In this document: one piece after another, positions 50,256-61,919 of the stretch
Layout of the letters: every line of letters starts with the position of its first letter
How positions within the stretch are numbered: position 1 is the first letter of the stretch
Origin: Stichopus chloronotus
Lineage: Eukaryota; Echinodermata; Holothuroidea; Aspidochirotida; Stichopodidae
DNA: 64,000 nucleotides
Direction of reading: 5' to 3'
Assembly (NCBI GenBank): GCA_021234535.1
Contig: CM037845.1
Location: forward strand, 13,288,643-13,352,642
Translations under genes and position numbers: made by a program
Notes under the pieces: generated by a model
Databases searched by the model: none
What the model was told of the DNA's origin: nothing
The model's input: the letters and a program-made list of their open reading frames with translations, nothing else

Positions 50256-50960
50256 GTGCGCCGAAAGAAAATTTCAATTTCAAAGGTTTGCATCCGCAAC
50301 TTCTCCTAGACGGTAAAGCCGATGAGGGTAACAGTTGGCAGATATGTGACCGATCGTTTGCAGTTGTGTCTCCTTGTCAAAATTTAAGATCAGAAGTCAA
50401 AGGTCAAAGGTCAAATTAGTGAAAATCTTAAATTCGCTGTATTTCTTAATCCAAAATGGCTATTCACATAGGACCTCCAGCTACATGACCGGTACACAAG
50501 ATTTTATCTAAAAGTCATGTTTGGATGTTTTTTGAAGTCAAAGGAAAAGTTCAGAGGTCAAAGGTCAAATTTGACACAGAAAAGTTTGCGTCTGCAACGT
50601 TTCCTAGACCGCAAACCAATTAGGGTCAAAGTTGGTCAATAAGTGACATATGGTTTGAAGTTGTGTCTCCTGTCAAAATCTAACATCAGAGGTCAAAGGT
50701 CATATTTGTGAAAATCTTAAATTTGCTGTATTTCTTAATGCAATGTGACTGTTCACATGGGACCTCAAAATATGTGACCGGTGTACTAGATTTGATCAAA
50801 AATCACGTTTTTGCGTCTTTTGAGGTCAAAGGTTAATTTGGATCCGGAAAGTTTGCGTCCGCAACTCCTCCTAGACCTCAAAGCTGATGAGGGTCAACGT
50901 TGGTAGATAGGTGACCCATGGTCTAGAGTTGTGTCTCCCATCAAAAGTTAATACTTTGAC
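50256..50960 (+). repeat. Tandem repeat with perfect DR1 sites
   Basis: About 2.4 units of 270-300 bp starting near 50282, 50581 and 50848, each opening with GTTTGCRTCYGCAAC and CCTAGAC. The first two have a TGTGTCTCC...TCAAA block followed by AGGTCAAAGGTCA at 50401-50413 and 50690-50702, with another at 50555-50567. These are perfect AGGTCA direct repeats with 1-base spacing (DR1, the HNF4/RXR-type site). Whether any receptor binds here is unknown. Confidence 0.85.
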
Positions 50961-53900
50961 GAACAAGTGATCTGCATGGGAATATGTACTTTGACGCGGA
51001 CGTGACTTCTACATTCACACAACACTTGTCCGTTTCTTACAAATCCAAGTCCTGCGCCTAGCTATGTGTACTTTTGTACAGTGTATAATGTAAAGCGCTG
51101 GGTGTTCGATCAATCTCTCGAATCGACTATAATACATGCATGTAAAAAAGTGAATGATTATGGACTACGATAGGGATGAAATGCAACTCCATGGATTGCC
51201 CTCTTTTTTCATTACTTCTTACTGTCTGCAGGACTGAAGTTCTTTGTATTGTCACCATTGCCGGATTTCAGTCTCATCAGCGAAGCGTTTGGCAGCGGTG
51301 GGGGGGGGGGGGGGGTGGGCTTCCATAACAGGAGGCTCCAACAAAGTTAGATTATTGCATTTTTTGGTAGAGTATCCTAGACTGTTATTATTTAACGTAG
51401 TTCACACATCACATGAGGAGCACGTCAGTAAATGTAATGACCCAATTTATGTTGAAATTGTGGAGATCATATTTGTTATTTTTTCGTTTTGTAAGCTTAC
51501 ATAGGTAGGTAGGAGACTTTCAGCTCAACTTTCAGACAAAGGTCTGAAAGTTGTGGCGATGTGGATAGATTATAGAGATAAAGAAGTGAAGACAATAGAG
51601 ACTGTGAAAGTAGAAGAGCGAGGGTGAAAGGGTCGCAATGCAGTGTGCGTGGGAACAGCGTAGATGGCCAGTACAGATGAAGACTGGTTAGCTGCCCTCC
51701 AAAGTGGTCTGTGGGGGGGGGGGGTGGCTTAAATTAATCACTTCTTTTACCTTCTTTGCTGACTTTTGCCACCACTGCCATGTGAAGATTAAAGTCGATG
51801 GGGATCCCCAAAATCAGTTTGTGCCCAGGACTGCCCTCCCCTCGGCAAAGATAAATCCCCGATGGTTCTACACCATAAGATTTTCTGCTAATTTTCTCCC
51901 CAGCTGACACACTTTTTCCTCTGGTGTCACCACTGTCACCAGTATGTACAGCGTACCCTATCCACCGTTAAAATCTTTCTCATTGACTTGCGCACTACAA
52001 TAGCGACCTCGAAGGCCCCTGCGTGCATGCAAGGTACTTCATATTAGAGATTCCGCGGTAAATACTGAAATCTCATTGAGGTTGGTAACCACCTGGCCCG
52101 TCATGGCATGTAAAAATTTCTGTAAGTCGACCATTTAGATTATGAGCCAGAAGCGGTGGCCGGTTTCCAAGTAGCAAGGGGACGTCGAATCTAGGTGGCA
52201 ATGCTGGTCACTTCGGTTTTTAACATAGTTCTGTTCGTCAGCGTCTTCGTTTACGATCTTCTGAGTTTGCGATATCCTCTTTTCTGGGATGTAAATAATT
52301 TCGCAACTGTCACGGAATGTCGACAGGAAAGACATGTAAGTAAATGTGTACCCAAGTAGAAGAAGATAGAAGGAATGAAAACTGGGAGGGTTGCGCTCTC
52401 CGTTAGGATTAGTGTAATGTTCAGTGTACAGACATTTCAAATAGCAAGGTACAACTACTTCTTTGGATTAAATTGACTATGAGATAAAAAAAAAAAAACA
52501 AGTAATGCTTGAAAATTAGACTTAATAATAATGGATGGAGCTGGTTGATTTTGGCCGTATTCACAAGCGACGAATATCGAAGAAAACTGAAAGTTTTATC
52601 ATAAAGCCATATTTGATGGGAAGCATTCCTCGGTTGAAGTGCAAGACACGTGCACGGCAAGAATAGAATCAGCTGTAGAAGTACAGTACAAAAACAGATG
52701 GTTAGGCTGTTAGGCTCCATAATACCTAATGACAGTCCTGCAGGCAGGTGAAACCACTCTTTTTCATTGTTGGGGGGGGGGGGGGACTGAGGGATAGGGA
52801 AAGGAGAAGGAAGTGGGTGAAGCAAGCAGTAGTGACATTACGTAAGCGGGACCTCACTATCGGTTGGCAGGTAGCATGCAGAGAAAGTTTGTGGATAAAA
52901 ATGCCCCTCAGATTGGAGGAAATGGCACTTTCCAGTCCCCCCTTGTGAATTCAGTATTTAGCATTCTCTTTCTTTTTGAGAAAACAGATTCGTAAATTTA
53001 CGTTTCCACATCAAATGATGTAGAGAGGATGATAAGAGAATTTTATAGGTTATCAATTCATTGATGGATATCAACATGTAATCATTTTAATATGATTCAT
53101 GTCAAAGAGAGACATGGTAGGGTTTTAGTGCTAATAGGTTGATCATAAACATTCACGTTACCACTGCATCACCGCGTTGCACGTCCTTCATGTTTATTAC
53201 ACAACTCAGTCTTTGGCTGCATTGTACCTGCAGTGGCCTGCTATGCCTTGAAAGTGTGTATGATCTAACTTGTTAAATTCATCGTAAAACATGTCAACAA
53301 AGCCCACGTATTTGCTCATAACTTTATGGCTCATTGTTCTCTTTTTATCAATTAGAAAAAGTTTTACTTCTACCGAATCAGAATCAAGATTAGCATTTGT
53401 TGATATTTTCAAAAATCGAAATACTTACACTGTACCAATTTAGTTCAATTTTCATTTTAATTGTTTGGTTTCTCTTTCATTTTGATCTTGGGGAAATGTC
53501 CTCTCTGTGGCGTTCACTTGAAAGCCTCCCCCCCCCCTCCGCCCTCGTCCGGCGATAGGCGATGTGGAAGGTTGTCGAACTTCGCCAGGATGACGAACGA
53601 TAGCTGCTCTCCAAGTTCCCAGAGAATGTGCACATCCTGCAGTTCATATTATGGCACGCCAGGACTGCAAAGTATATAAATGATATGTAAGACTTAATTT
53701 AAGTATCCTGCAAAATTACCTGTTATTGCAATGTTCCATAAGAAAATTGTAATATATCATGCTTACAATCGCTTTGAATGTGTCAGTGGATAACTGTATT
53801 TTTATTTATCCAGACAAGACGTTGAACAGTCCGTTCATTGTGGGATAACAATTTCAGCTGGGGCAGTATTTGTGATGTGTGGTGTATTGACAAGCTTTAA
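50961..53900. other. No recognised gene; several G/C runs
   Basis: G runs at 51300-51315, 51713-51724 and 52772-52785, and a C run near 53528. Open frames overlapping these runs are not supported. Confidence 0.45.
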
Positions 53901-56900
53901 TTTAGCTGTTTAGTGCCGGTGTATACTTGGTCTATTCGGAATCCTTTCAGTTTTAGTGACAGGTTCGCTCCAGTCACCGCATTACCTCAGACATACGCCG
54001 CATTTGCCGACAACAGTTACCCTCCTCATGCAGTCGCCTCAGTTATCGCTAGAAGCCACGGTTACCCCAACTTGGTCCCGCCGTTATCCACAATTATCCC
54101 TGTCCGCCCCATCAATCCACTTTCACACAGTCATCTCATTGAGTCAGTCAGTAAACACGTAACGATTTGTAAAGCCACAGTGAAGTATTTTGAAGGGTTC
54201 TGGTATGTTTTTATCCGGGAGTTGCTATTTGACAATTCCCTGGTTTTACGACGTTATGCGGGTTGTTTAACCAATCAGTTGCTATTTGACGTATAGCAAC
54301 GCCCTGGTTAAACATGTATGTTCGAGTGTTATCATTAAAGTTTTGTCTTTTTCCCGCCGTATCTGTTTATTAGCGTTTATCGTCTGTGCATGCTTGAAAT
54401 CCATTTTCATTGTAAACTGGTATGTAACGTATACAGTTTCATAGATCATTTTTTTTTTTTCATTTTCGTTTGACAGCCCCGTAATGGTTTGCAAACTAAA
54501 GGTATTAAACTTGAAACAAGTCTTAGGTCGTTAGCCATTTTTGCCATACGTGGTGCCACACTGGCTTGGTGCATACAAGAGCTTTGTTTCAGCGGGTTGG
54601 TTGTATGCAGTCCTTACAAATCCAGAGAGAAAGAAATATAACTGAACTCAAATGAAGATATCGATGTCATATTGCTGGTCTGACATTTTTATACTCTAAC
54701 CGTCCTCACGAATACAACATACGTTGCAATAATAAATTTCTGTCGTTTTTTTTTTTTATTTTCATGAAAGACGTTTCATTCCTGTGAAAAGTTATAAAGT
54801 AAAGGGTACCCTCTTTGGGTGCTCAACCATATCATGAATCTGATGTTAATCCTAAAAGTCTATCTTGATACCACTACTTCATGAAAATATAAAGAGACAC
54901 GTACTATAGTGCTGCAGTGTTCCATAGGCCTTCACATATCAGTCTGTAATATTAAATGCTTATTGAAATATCAACAAAAAATGAATCATAAATTGAGCAA
55001 TCATGTGTAGACCCATAAAATAACTTTTCTAAGTTAAGAAGCAGCTATTTATTACCATGAAGTTCTTACACGCGTGGGTGCTCATTTATGTTAAAGGAGT
55101 TCTCCACCACGCCTACTCATGTCTCATAAAAAAAAAAAAAAACATTTTTGTATGCAAGTCATCGTTCGTTTTATCAGGAAACATCTCACAAAGTTAGGGA
55201 AACAATCAATGGAGTAAATATTAGTGTATTAGTGTGTGAGTATTAGTATTACAATTGGCTGGATTTATTTTGTTCCTCTCCGCATTTTGAGTTTTGCCTC
55301 TTTGTTCTGTTGGTTCTTCGGTCCTCGTCTCGCTTTCCGCCTTTTATTTTATTGGTCCTTGTTTTTTCATTCCTTCCTTTGTTGCTTTCCCTTTGTGTTT
55401 TGATCGTATTTGACTGATACAGTAAGTAATGCTGCCAGAACTCTCAACAAGAGTGCTCTAAGCATTTAGCTGAGCAGAAATATATTTAAGAATTTGACCA
55501 AATTACAAGCGAGTCATGAATAGTTTGTAATTATGTATATAATGTATATATATATATATATATGTATGAACTGAAGGAAACAGATGAGTGTAAGTTGCGT
55601 TGCAAAACGAAAGTGCTTTGACCTATGATCTATTACGTGTTAATTAATTTGGAAAGTACAAAACGGAAAATGTCGTTGAGAGTAAAAAGAAGGTAACTTA
55701 CGAACGTAGTGAGTGTGGTGTTCTTTGTGGATTTATTCACTTATACATATCAAGAATGCCAAATATAGCATGAGTGTCCTTATTGGAGTTATTGTATAAT
55801 TTCGTTGGTTGTGTAAATTAGAAGCTTAACATCTTATGATGGGATAAAGATAGGAAGATGTGATAGACTTACAACGTATACACGTTTTCGACGGAATTCT
55901 TAATCTCGGCTGACTCCTTACAGTAACTTTATTTTCGTGAATATTCCTTTATTAGGGTACCTGAAGCGATTAATAACAACCAAAGGTTGCATGTGGTCTG
56001 CCTTGTTATTTCATTTGTAAAAAGGGAAAAAAAAACATAATTTTTTTTTATCAATTGTTCCGGCTTGAGTAACACTTTCTCTGAAATAGTGCTAAGTGTC
56101 GTCAGTTCAGCCGATTTGAGAACAATTTTGACTTGCAAATTTTCAAGCAATTTCAAAACTGAATACACAAAGTCCTAACTACTCTCATACTTCTTCAAAT
56201 CATGCCAAAGTGTTTTGTTTGAATACTAGCACAACAAACACACGTGCATGTGTAGGTATACTAAGGTATCCTAAAGAAGGTGAGAAGTACGTCCTTACAA
56301 AGAAATATATTCTAACTGAGGGGAAGAAAAAATTAAAAAAAAAAAGCAAAAAACATCCGAAATGCTTTTACTACTTGATTTGAAGGCCAAATATGATAGG
56401 TGTAAAAACGTTTACCAAGAGCGGTATCTTGTTTTGTACATTTGACGGTTACCGAGACCTTTCTACGTTCAGTGAAATAAAATTTGTTCGGTATTTCACC
56501 TTCTTCGGGTGACCATGAGGAAGCTGTTAACCCACATTTTCTAAGCATGCCCTTCCATCTGAGTTTGAGAGGGTAAAACGAAAACGGGGATGATCCATTT
56601 CCTGATGTTATCCCAAACCGTTGAATGCATATATAAGATTAGCAGAAAAACTAGTTGTCAACTTTACATGGTACCCGTCGAAGTTTCACCTAAGAGTGTA
56701 GATTTATTAGCTTAGCCAACTTACCCTGACAGGTGTGACCATTATCATCTTAGATAAGTCCAGCTTCACCGGTCAGGATCTTCATTTTTTTTGGTGTATA
56801 TAATATGTCCTCTTGAAATGTGACATTACTGTGACAACTGCTGTCCACTGTATTAAGATATCTAAATTCGGGAGAAACAATTACATTCATAAGCACTATG

Positions 56901-56923
56901 ACCGGCACATCTGCGGTATATAC
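53901..56923. other. No recognised gene
   Basis: An open frame at 53913-54296 has no family signature. Its overlapping frame is equally long, which argues against coding. A short TA tract sits near 55545-55562. Otherwise unassigned. Confidence 0.4.
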
Positions 56924-57109
56924 ACACATGTCTGACTGCTATACCGCGATGTGGATCATAAACACGTCTGACTGCTATACCGCGATGTGGGCTATATACA
57001 CATGTCTGACTTCTATACCGCGATTTGGGGTATATATACACATGTCTGACTGCTATACCGCGATTTGGGTTATAGATACACATGTCTGACTGCTATACCG
57101 CGATGTTCC
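56924..57109 (+). repeat. Minisatellite, about 38-bp unit x 4.8
   Basis: Units start at 56924, 56962, 56998, 57038 and 57078. Four of five share TCTGACTGCTATACCGCGAT exactly, and the third has one change. Unit lengths vary from 36 to 40 because of the TATATA linker. Confidence 0.95.
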
Positions 57110-58239
57110 CATGCTACTTGCAAAGAGCGACCGTAATCTAGTGCCGTTTGCTGAGAGTTAACAAGAGAGGACTGACGTCACATAATGTATGATAAGGAGG
57201 ATTCCAGGCAAAGAACATGTTGCATGCCATATTTAAGTCATCTCAAACCATTTTCATTTATATTCTTGACGTTGTGAAATAAACTTCTTATGGGCAACAC
57301 AATGTGTTCAAACTTTCTTTTTTTTTTAACCCAACGGAGTTTCTAACACTATACATATATACGAAGGATATGCGGCCATTGTTATGTGAACATGATCCCT
57401 GTGGCTAGGGAAGTAGTAGACGACAAGCTCTTATTCACGACAAATAACCTGCTTGTCCTAAGTTGTTGGTACACAACACACTGTGTATTCAATTTGGTTA
57501 TCACAAGATTAAATTCTGTGAACACATGAGAAGAGGAACTTCTCATGACCTTAAGTTCACATTTCGCAGCTTAGGGCGGTGTGACAATATAACTCGCATA
57601 TAAGGACATGTGACCTTTAATAAGTAGGAACGTTTCGAAAAGTACCGTAATCCTTCCCAGAGAGAGGGCAACAAACCATCTAATTACGAAGTAGGTAAAT
57701 ATATGAAGAGTGATAAAAAATGGAAAACGATGAACACCTACAAGTAAAAAGATAAAAAACAGATTTGATTAGAATCTGTTGTAATTCACATTCATAGATT
57801 ATCACATATGAACGATATTTACATTGGTCAGTATTCCAACGTATAGTGTCATTTGATACCACAAAAAAAATATTAAGTTTTTATTTTTAAACTGACATAT
57901 GAGATTTCAAATGGAATTGTGACTTGCTGACTGTGAAAATGCATATGCGTTATATGCAAAAAAAAAAAAAAAAAAATAGAGGAAAGAAAACCACTTTGGG
58001 TCCACATTATAACAGACGATATGCCAGTGTTCGGTGTGAGACCAGCAAGCTTTGGTATTATGACTCACGCTGAAAACTGTAATCTGATCTGCTCGCTGAT
58101 ATAAAAGGTTGGCAACTTTCCTACTATTTTATTGAGCAGCTACGTGATCTGTGTGTGTAGGACAGGTGCAAAATTTCCAGGCTGCCACGAACTATATCCC
58201 AGCTAGCAGAGGGTAAGTGCATTTTGTAAATCAATTTTC
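57110..58239. other. No recognised gene
   Basis: AT-rich, with a poly(A) tract at 57958-57977. No coding signal. Confidence 0.4.
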
Positions 58240-58604
58240 GTCTTCAGTCACTCTGAAAGATCTTCCTTCTCTTACATTTTATGCATGACGTTTCGTGACG
58301 TCATGGGGTTTTGAATGCTAAGGAATTCAAAGATGTGATTTTTCAAGCATAATAGCTCAACATTTAGAAAATACTATTAAAAGATTACAATCACGAAAAA
58401 TATTTGCTAAAAGACAAAAATACTGTTGATGGCCACTTCCGTGAGCAAGCGTATTGTAAAAGTAAGAATTTGACCCTTCATATGAAAGGTCTACAAACGT
58501 GTTTCCAACACCTCATAAAATCATCTATTATTACACCGAGACGTCATAAAGGTAATCGGTTATTATCAAAATAGAAGGGAAATGTTATTTCCTATCCACT
58601 GATA

Positions 58605-60602
58605 CAGTAGCGTACAAAGGGGGGAGGCCATTGGGCCATGCCCCCCTCACATTCCCCATTTTTTTTTAAAATACTGCATATCTTGCTGAAAATATCAGAA
58701 ATAAGCGGGAATTGACATGATTAGTATCAATATAGGCCTACTATATGTATATAGGTAAACTTGAGGGAATAAAATTTCTCCCACCTCCATAAGCAAACTA
58801 ATTGAACTCATCCTCAAAAGGAATTGCTTTGAGTTTAATAAAAAGTTTTACAGCCAAAAAATTGGCTGGGCCATGGATAGCCAAGCTTCAGAAATCTGTG
58901 ATATATTTATGCACAAAATCGAGAAACAGATTATCCCAACGGATCCTAAAATCCTAAAATGACTTCGTTACAGAGACGACATCATTTTGCTGTATGATGG
59001 CACAGCCACAGAACTCGAGAAACTAGTGGTGAGGATGAATGATATTCATCATCTCCTCAAGTTCACAGTAGAAATCTCTAACTCTGAGGTCACCTACCTA
59101 GATCTGAGAATCTTCAAAGGTCCTAAGTTTCACTCTACTGGTTTCCTAGATACGAAAATCTACACCAAACCTACTGAAACTTATCAATACCTCGACAGAA
59201 ACTCTGCACATCCACTTGCCAGCTTTAAAGGCTTTATTAAAGGAGAAGTGCTGCGTTATGTACGTCTCTGTAACAATGAGACCGACTTCATCCATAAAAG
59301 AGATGGATGTAAAGAGAAACTTCTACTGCGAAACTATGGGGAAGAAGAATTTGCCACGGCCACTAGAGGCATTTCTTTCGAAAACCTTGAGCACTATCTT
59401 ACCACCAAACCCAAAGAAAGGGAACCACCTCTAGTCTTCAAACTGACGTATACACCCCATATCAAAACCCAACACCTGAAAGAGGCCATTCGGAAACACT
59501 GGTATTTAATTTCAGAGCATCCGATTTTATTCAAGCTGTTTCCGAACGAACCGATTCTTGCCTATAAAAGGGCCCAAACTTTAAAAGATTTACTTGCCAA
59601 ATCAAGGTTTCAAAGTAATGAAGAATCGTTCGACAGTCAGGACTCGCACGAAGATCTACTGAATGCGCTCATAGCTGCACTCTGAGCTTATACTCATTTA
59701 CGAGCACTAAAGAACACGCATTCCTAAAATAAAATTTTACGACACTTATGCCTAAAATATAAAATATTAAAAGGCTTACTAGCGATGACGCTCCTCCACA
59801 TTTGAGTATGAGAGCAGAAACCGGTCTAGTTGGTCATAAGAACCACTACTCTGTCATGTCACTGTTTAAAAGTATGTCACAATTTCAAAATGCTGGAAAT
59901 GTTTCACCAAGGGTACATGCAACAAGAGTTCATGTTATACCCGGGCGTTTCCCCTAAAAAATTCCCCCTCGGGTTCTGCGTCTCTCGTTGCGTTAGATAT
60001 TGTTCAACCGCCCACCCCCATTTTTCATTTTTCCTTTGATTATAATCTAATAGACTGTGATACTGCAGGCTTGATATAACATACCATAGTCCTGACAGCA
60101 TGAGGTATACTTAGTTACACATATATACTTATGCAGAAATAAACATTAGCATATATATGAACCGTTTGATTTAGCGTTTAGTCTGGTCAGTTCCCTGCTT
60201 GATTTCTTGGTTAAACCATTGATACTGCTAACGGCAGTACGGCACAATGGCAAACCCAAGGAATGAAGGGGGACGGGGGGGGGGGGGGCTCAGTGGCTCT
60301 AGCTATGGAAAACATTCCGTCATAAAATACCCAAGGTGATGCAATAAGAGTACATCAATACTGTTTGGGAGAAGGGTATTCAATACCCCAAGAAAATGCT
60401 GAAAATATCCTTTCCGGGAGCCTTCTTGCAGAGTCTTTGAAGGGCGATTTCCAGCGATCTAGACTAGAGGGAATATCTATCCAAAAACTTTCTTGTACGC
60501 TCCGCGCCAACCGCTCGTGGGGCTACGCTCGAATCTTTCAATTGCAGTAATTCCGCCAGAGGCCACGGCCTCCCCCTCCACAAATTCCTGGGTACGCCAC
60601 TG
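58605..60602. mobile_element. hAT-like element carrying a Penelope RT remnant
   Basis: A 1998-bp insertion with ends CAGTAGCGTAC and GGTACGCCACTG (terminal inverted repeat, one mismatch) flanked by a perfect 8-bp TSD CACTGATA (58597-58604 and 60603-60610). Its right arm contains TACGCTCCGCGCCAACCG (near 60497), shared with the MITE at 13453-13997. No hAT transposase was seen. A 14-base G run lies at 60275-60288. Confidence 0.85.
58764..59685 (+). pseudogene. Penelope-like element reverse transcriptase remnant
   Basis: One frame runs ISPTSISKLIELIL, NCFEFNKKFYSQKIGWAMDS, EICDIFMHKIEKQII, a TGA stop at 58960-58962, then LRYRDDIILLYDGTATELEK with the catalytic DD. It continues as an open 234-codon stretch: EVTYLDLRIFKGPKF, DTKIYTKPTETYQYLDRNSA, HPLASFKGFIKGEVLRYVRL, then KHWYLISEHPILFKLFPNEP to the stop at 59683. 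The FEFNxKxY...xAMDS, RYxDD, YLDL and KPTxTYQYL series is typical of Penelope-like RTs. The N-terminal RT part and the usual GIY-YIG endonuclease are absent. The open part is long for a dead gene, so the insertion may be fairly recent. Confidence 0.82.
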
Positions 60603-61666
60603 CACTGATATCAGTTTTGTACCATTAAAGTTCGTAAATTAGTCAGATTCCCCTCATACATAAGACGAATCAGTTCTGTCCCCATTTATACGTGCCTGTC
60701 AGGGCTATTTACGTTGGCGACCAACGACGACTACTCGTATGTGTATCGGCTATATGCAGTACATACAGAATGTACAGTGAAATGCATCCTTAATTGTTGA
60801 TTACAGGGGATTGTGTCAATTAAACTCGTAATTTTGGTGTCACGGAAAGGTTACTTTGTCAGTTGCAAATATCGTTCAAAAAATACCGAACTGATTCATT
60901 AAATGAGTCAGGTGTACTCGCAAAGTTTGAAGACACTGTTTGAGACGTCTGAAATAACAGTCCCTCTTCGATTGCATTTGTTATTAAATATATCTTACAA
61001 AATACCTAAAAATCTCTTTCATTTCCAAAGAGATGGAAGATCAAAGTGTCCACCCACCTTGCTATAATGGAAGAGAGAAAGCCTCATTTTGCATTATTCA
61101 ACAAACAGTTGGCCATCACTTGTCAGTTTAGTTCCGCGACACGCCTTCGTTGAGACTTTCCAGTGTAGGCGACAATGAGAACAAGTCACGTGACCCAATT
61201 AACTCCACTGACTAAACTCAGTGGTTGCGTGATAGGCTGTCTTGAGGAATTGTTAGCTTCAAGTGGCATACCTTTGTGTGCCTTCTTCACGACAACCATT
61301 ATAAGAATACGACTTTATCGGTGTGAGGTCCCTTTCCCGTAATTCGGTCTGACGGTCATTCAGTTTGCATGTATCATTCTCTCCTTATACAAAAAAAAAA
61401 AATGGAACTCTTCTTTAAACCTTTCTTCATGGATTAATTTTTTGTTTTGTTTTGAAGTTATTAGGGTAGAGATCTAACAGCCTTTACTGAGAAAGGAATG
61501 GGTGGAGGAGACACTGCCTTATATTTCTATACAGATCATAGATTACAAAACCCAACAGTATCAGTCAGTGTGAGGTTAAGCAACCATTTTGATATCCAAA
61601 ACTATGTTTTATGACATTTCAAGCTTGCAGTCTTGCATTTTGCTGTCGTTATTGGTCAACTGTATT

Positions 61667-61919
61667 TTAAAGGAAGTGACTCATCGCCCCAGACAGTTTC
61701 AATTCTCCCAACCACTTACTTTCAGTGCCTCCGACAGCCTGTCTAAAAGTCCTAAACATGTGTCATAAAAAGGAGATCCCCTCATGTTTAACGTGCTGTG
61801 TAATATGAGCCACCCTGCGTCTCTCTTATTTCCTGTCAATCAAAAAGCAGAACCAATTACGAATTTTGCTTATTCCAGGTAAGAAATGTAGCTTAGGGAT
61901 GATAAGTGATTGCCTTTAA
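61667..61919 (+). repeat. TTAA-type MITE, family A copy 4
   Basis: 253 bp between TTAA sites. It starts TTAAAGGAAGTGACTCATCG and ends GATTGCCTTTAA, with the family core CAGACAGTTTCAATTCTCCC. Confidence 0.85.

Larger units (their letters stand above)
58240..61250 (+). repeat. Repeat family E, copy 2, interrupted
   Basis: The two parts 58240-58604 and 60603-61250 are collinear with 47776-48755. They are separated by the 2-kb hAT-like element and rejoin exactly at the CACTGATA target site. Confidence 0.75.

Noticed and set aside
53520..53660. Minus-strand open reading near a CAG acceptor-like site
   Set aside because: Two frames are open, the peptide is not recognised, and a C run interrupts it.
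53843..53855. GGATAACAATTTC, identical to part of the lac operator
   Set aside because: Flanks do not match vector or lac sequence; a 13-base chance match in animal DNA, not evidence of contamination.
53913..54296. 127-codon open frame
   Set aside because: A second frame is open over much of the same region, no family motifs are visible, and no splice-compatible neighbours were found.
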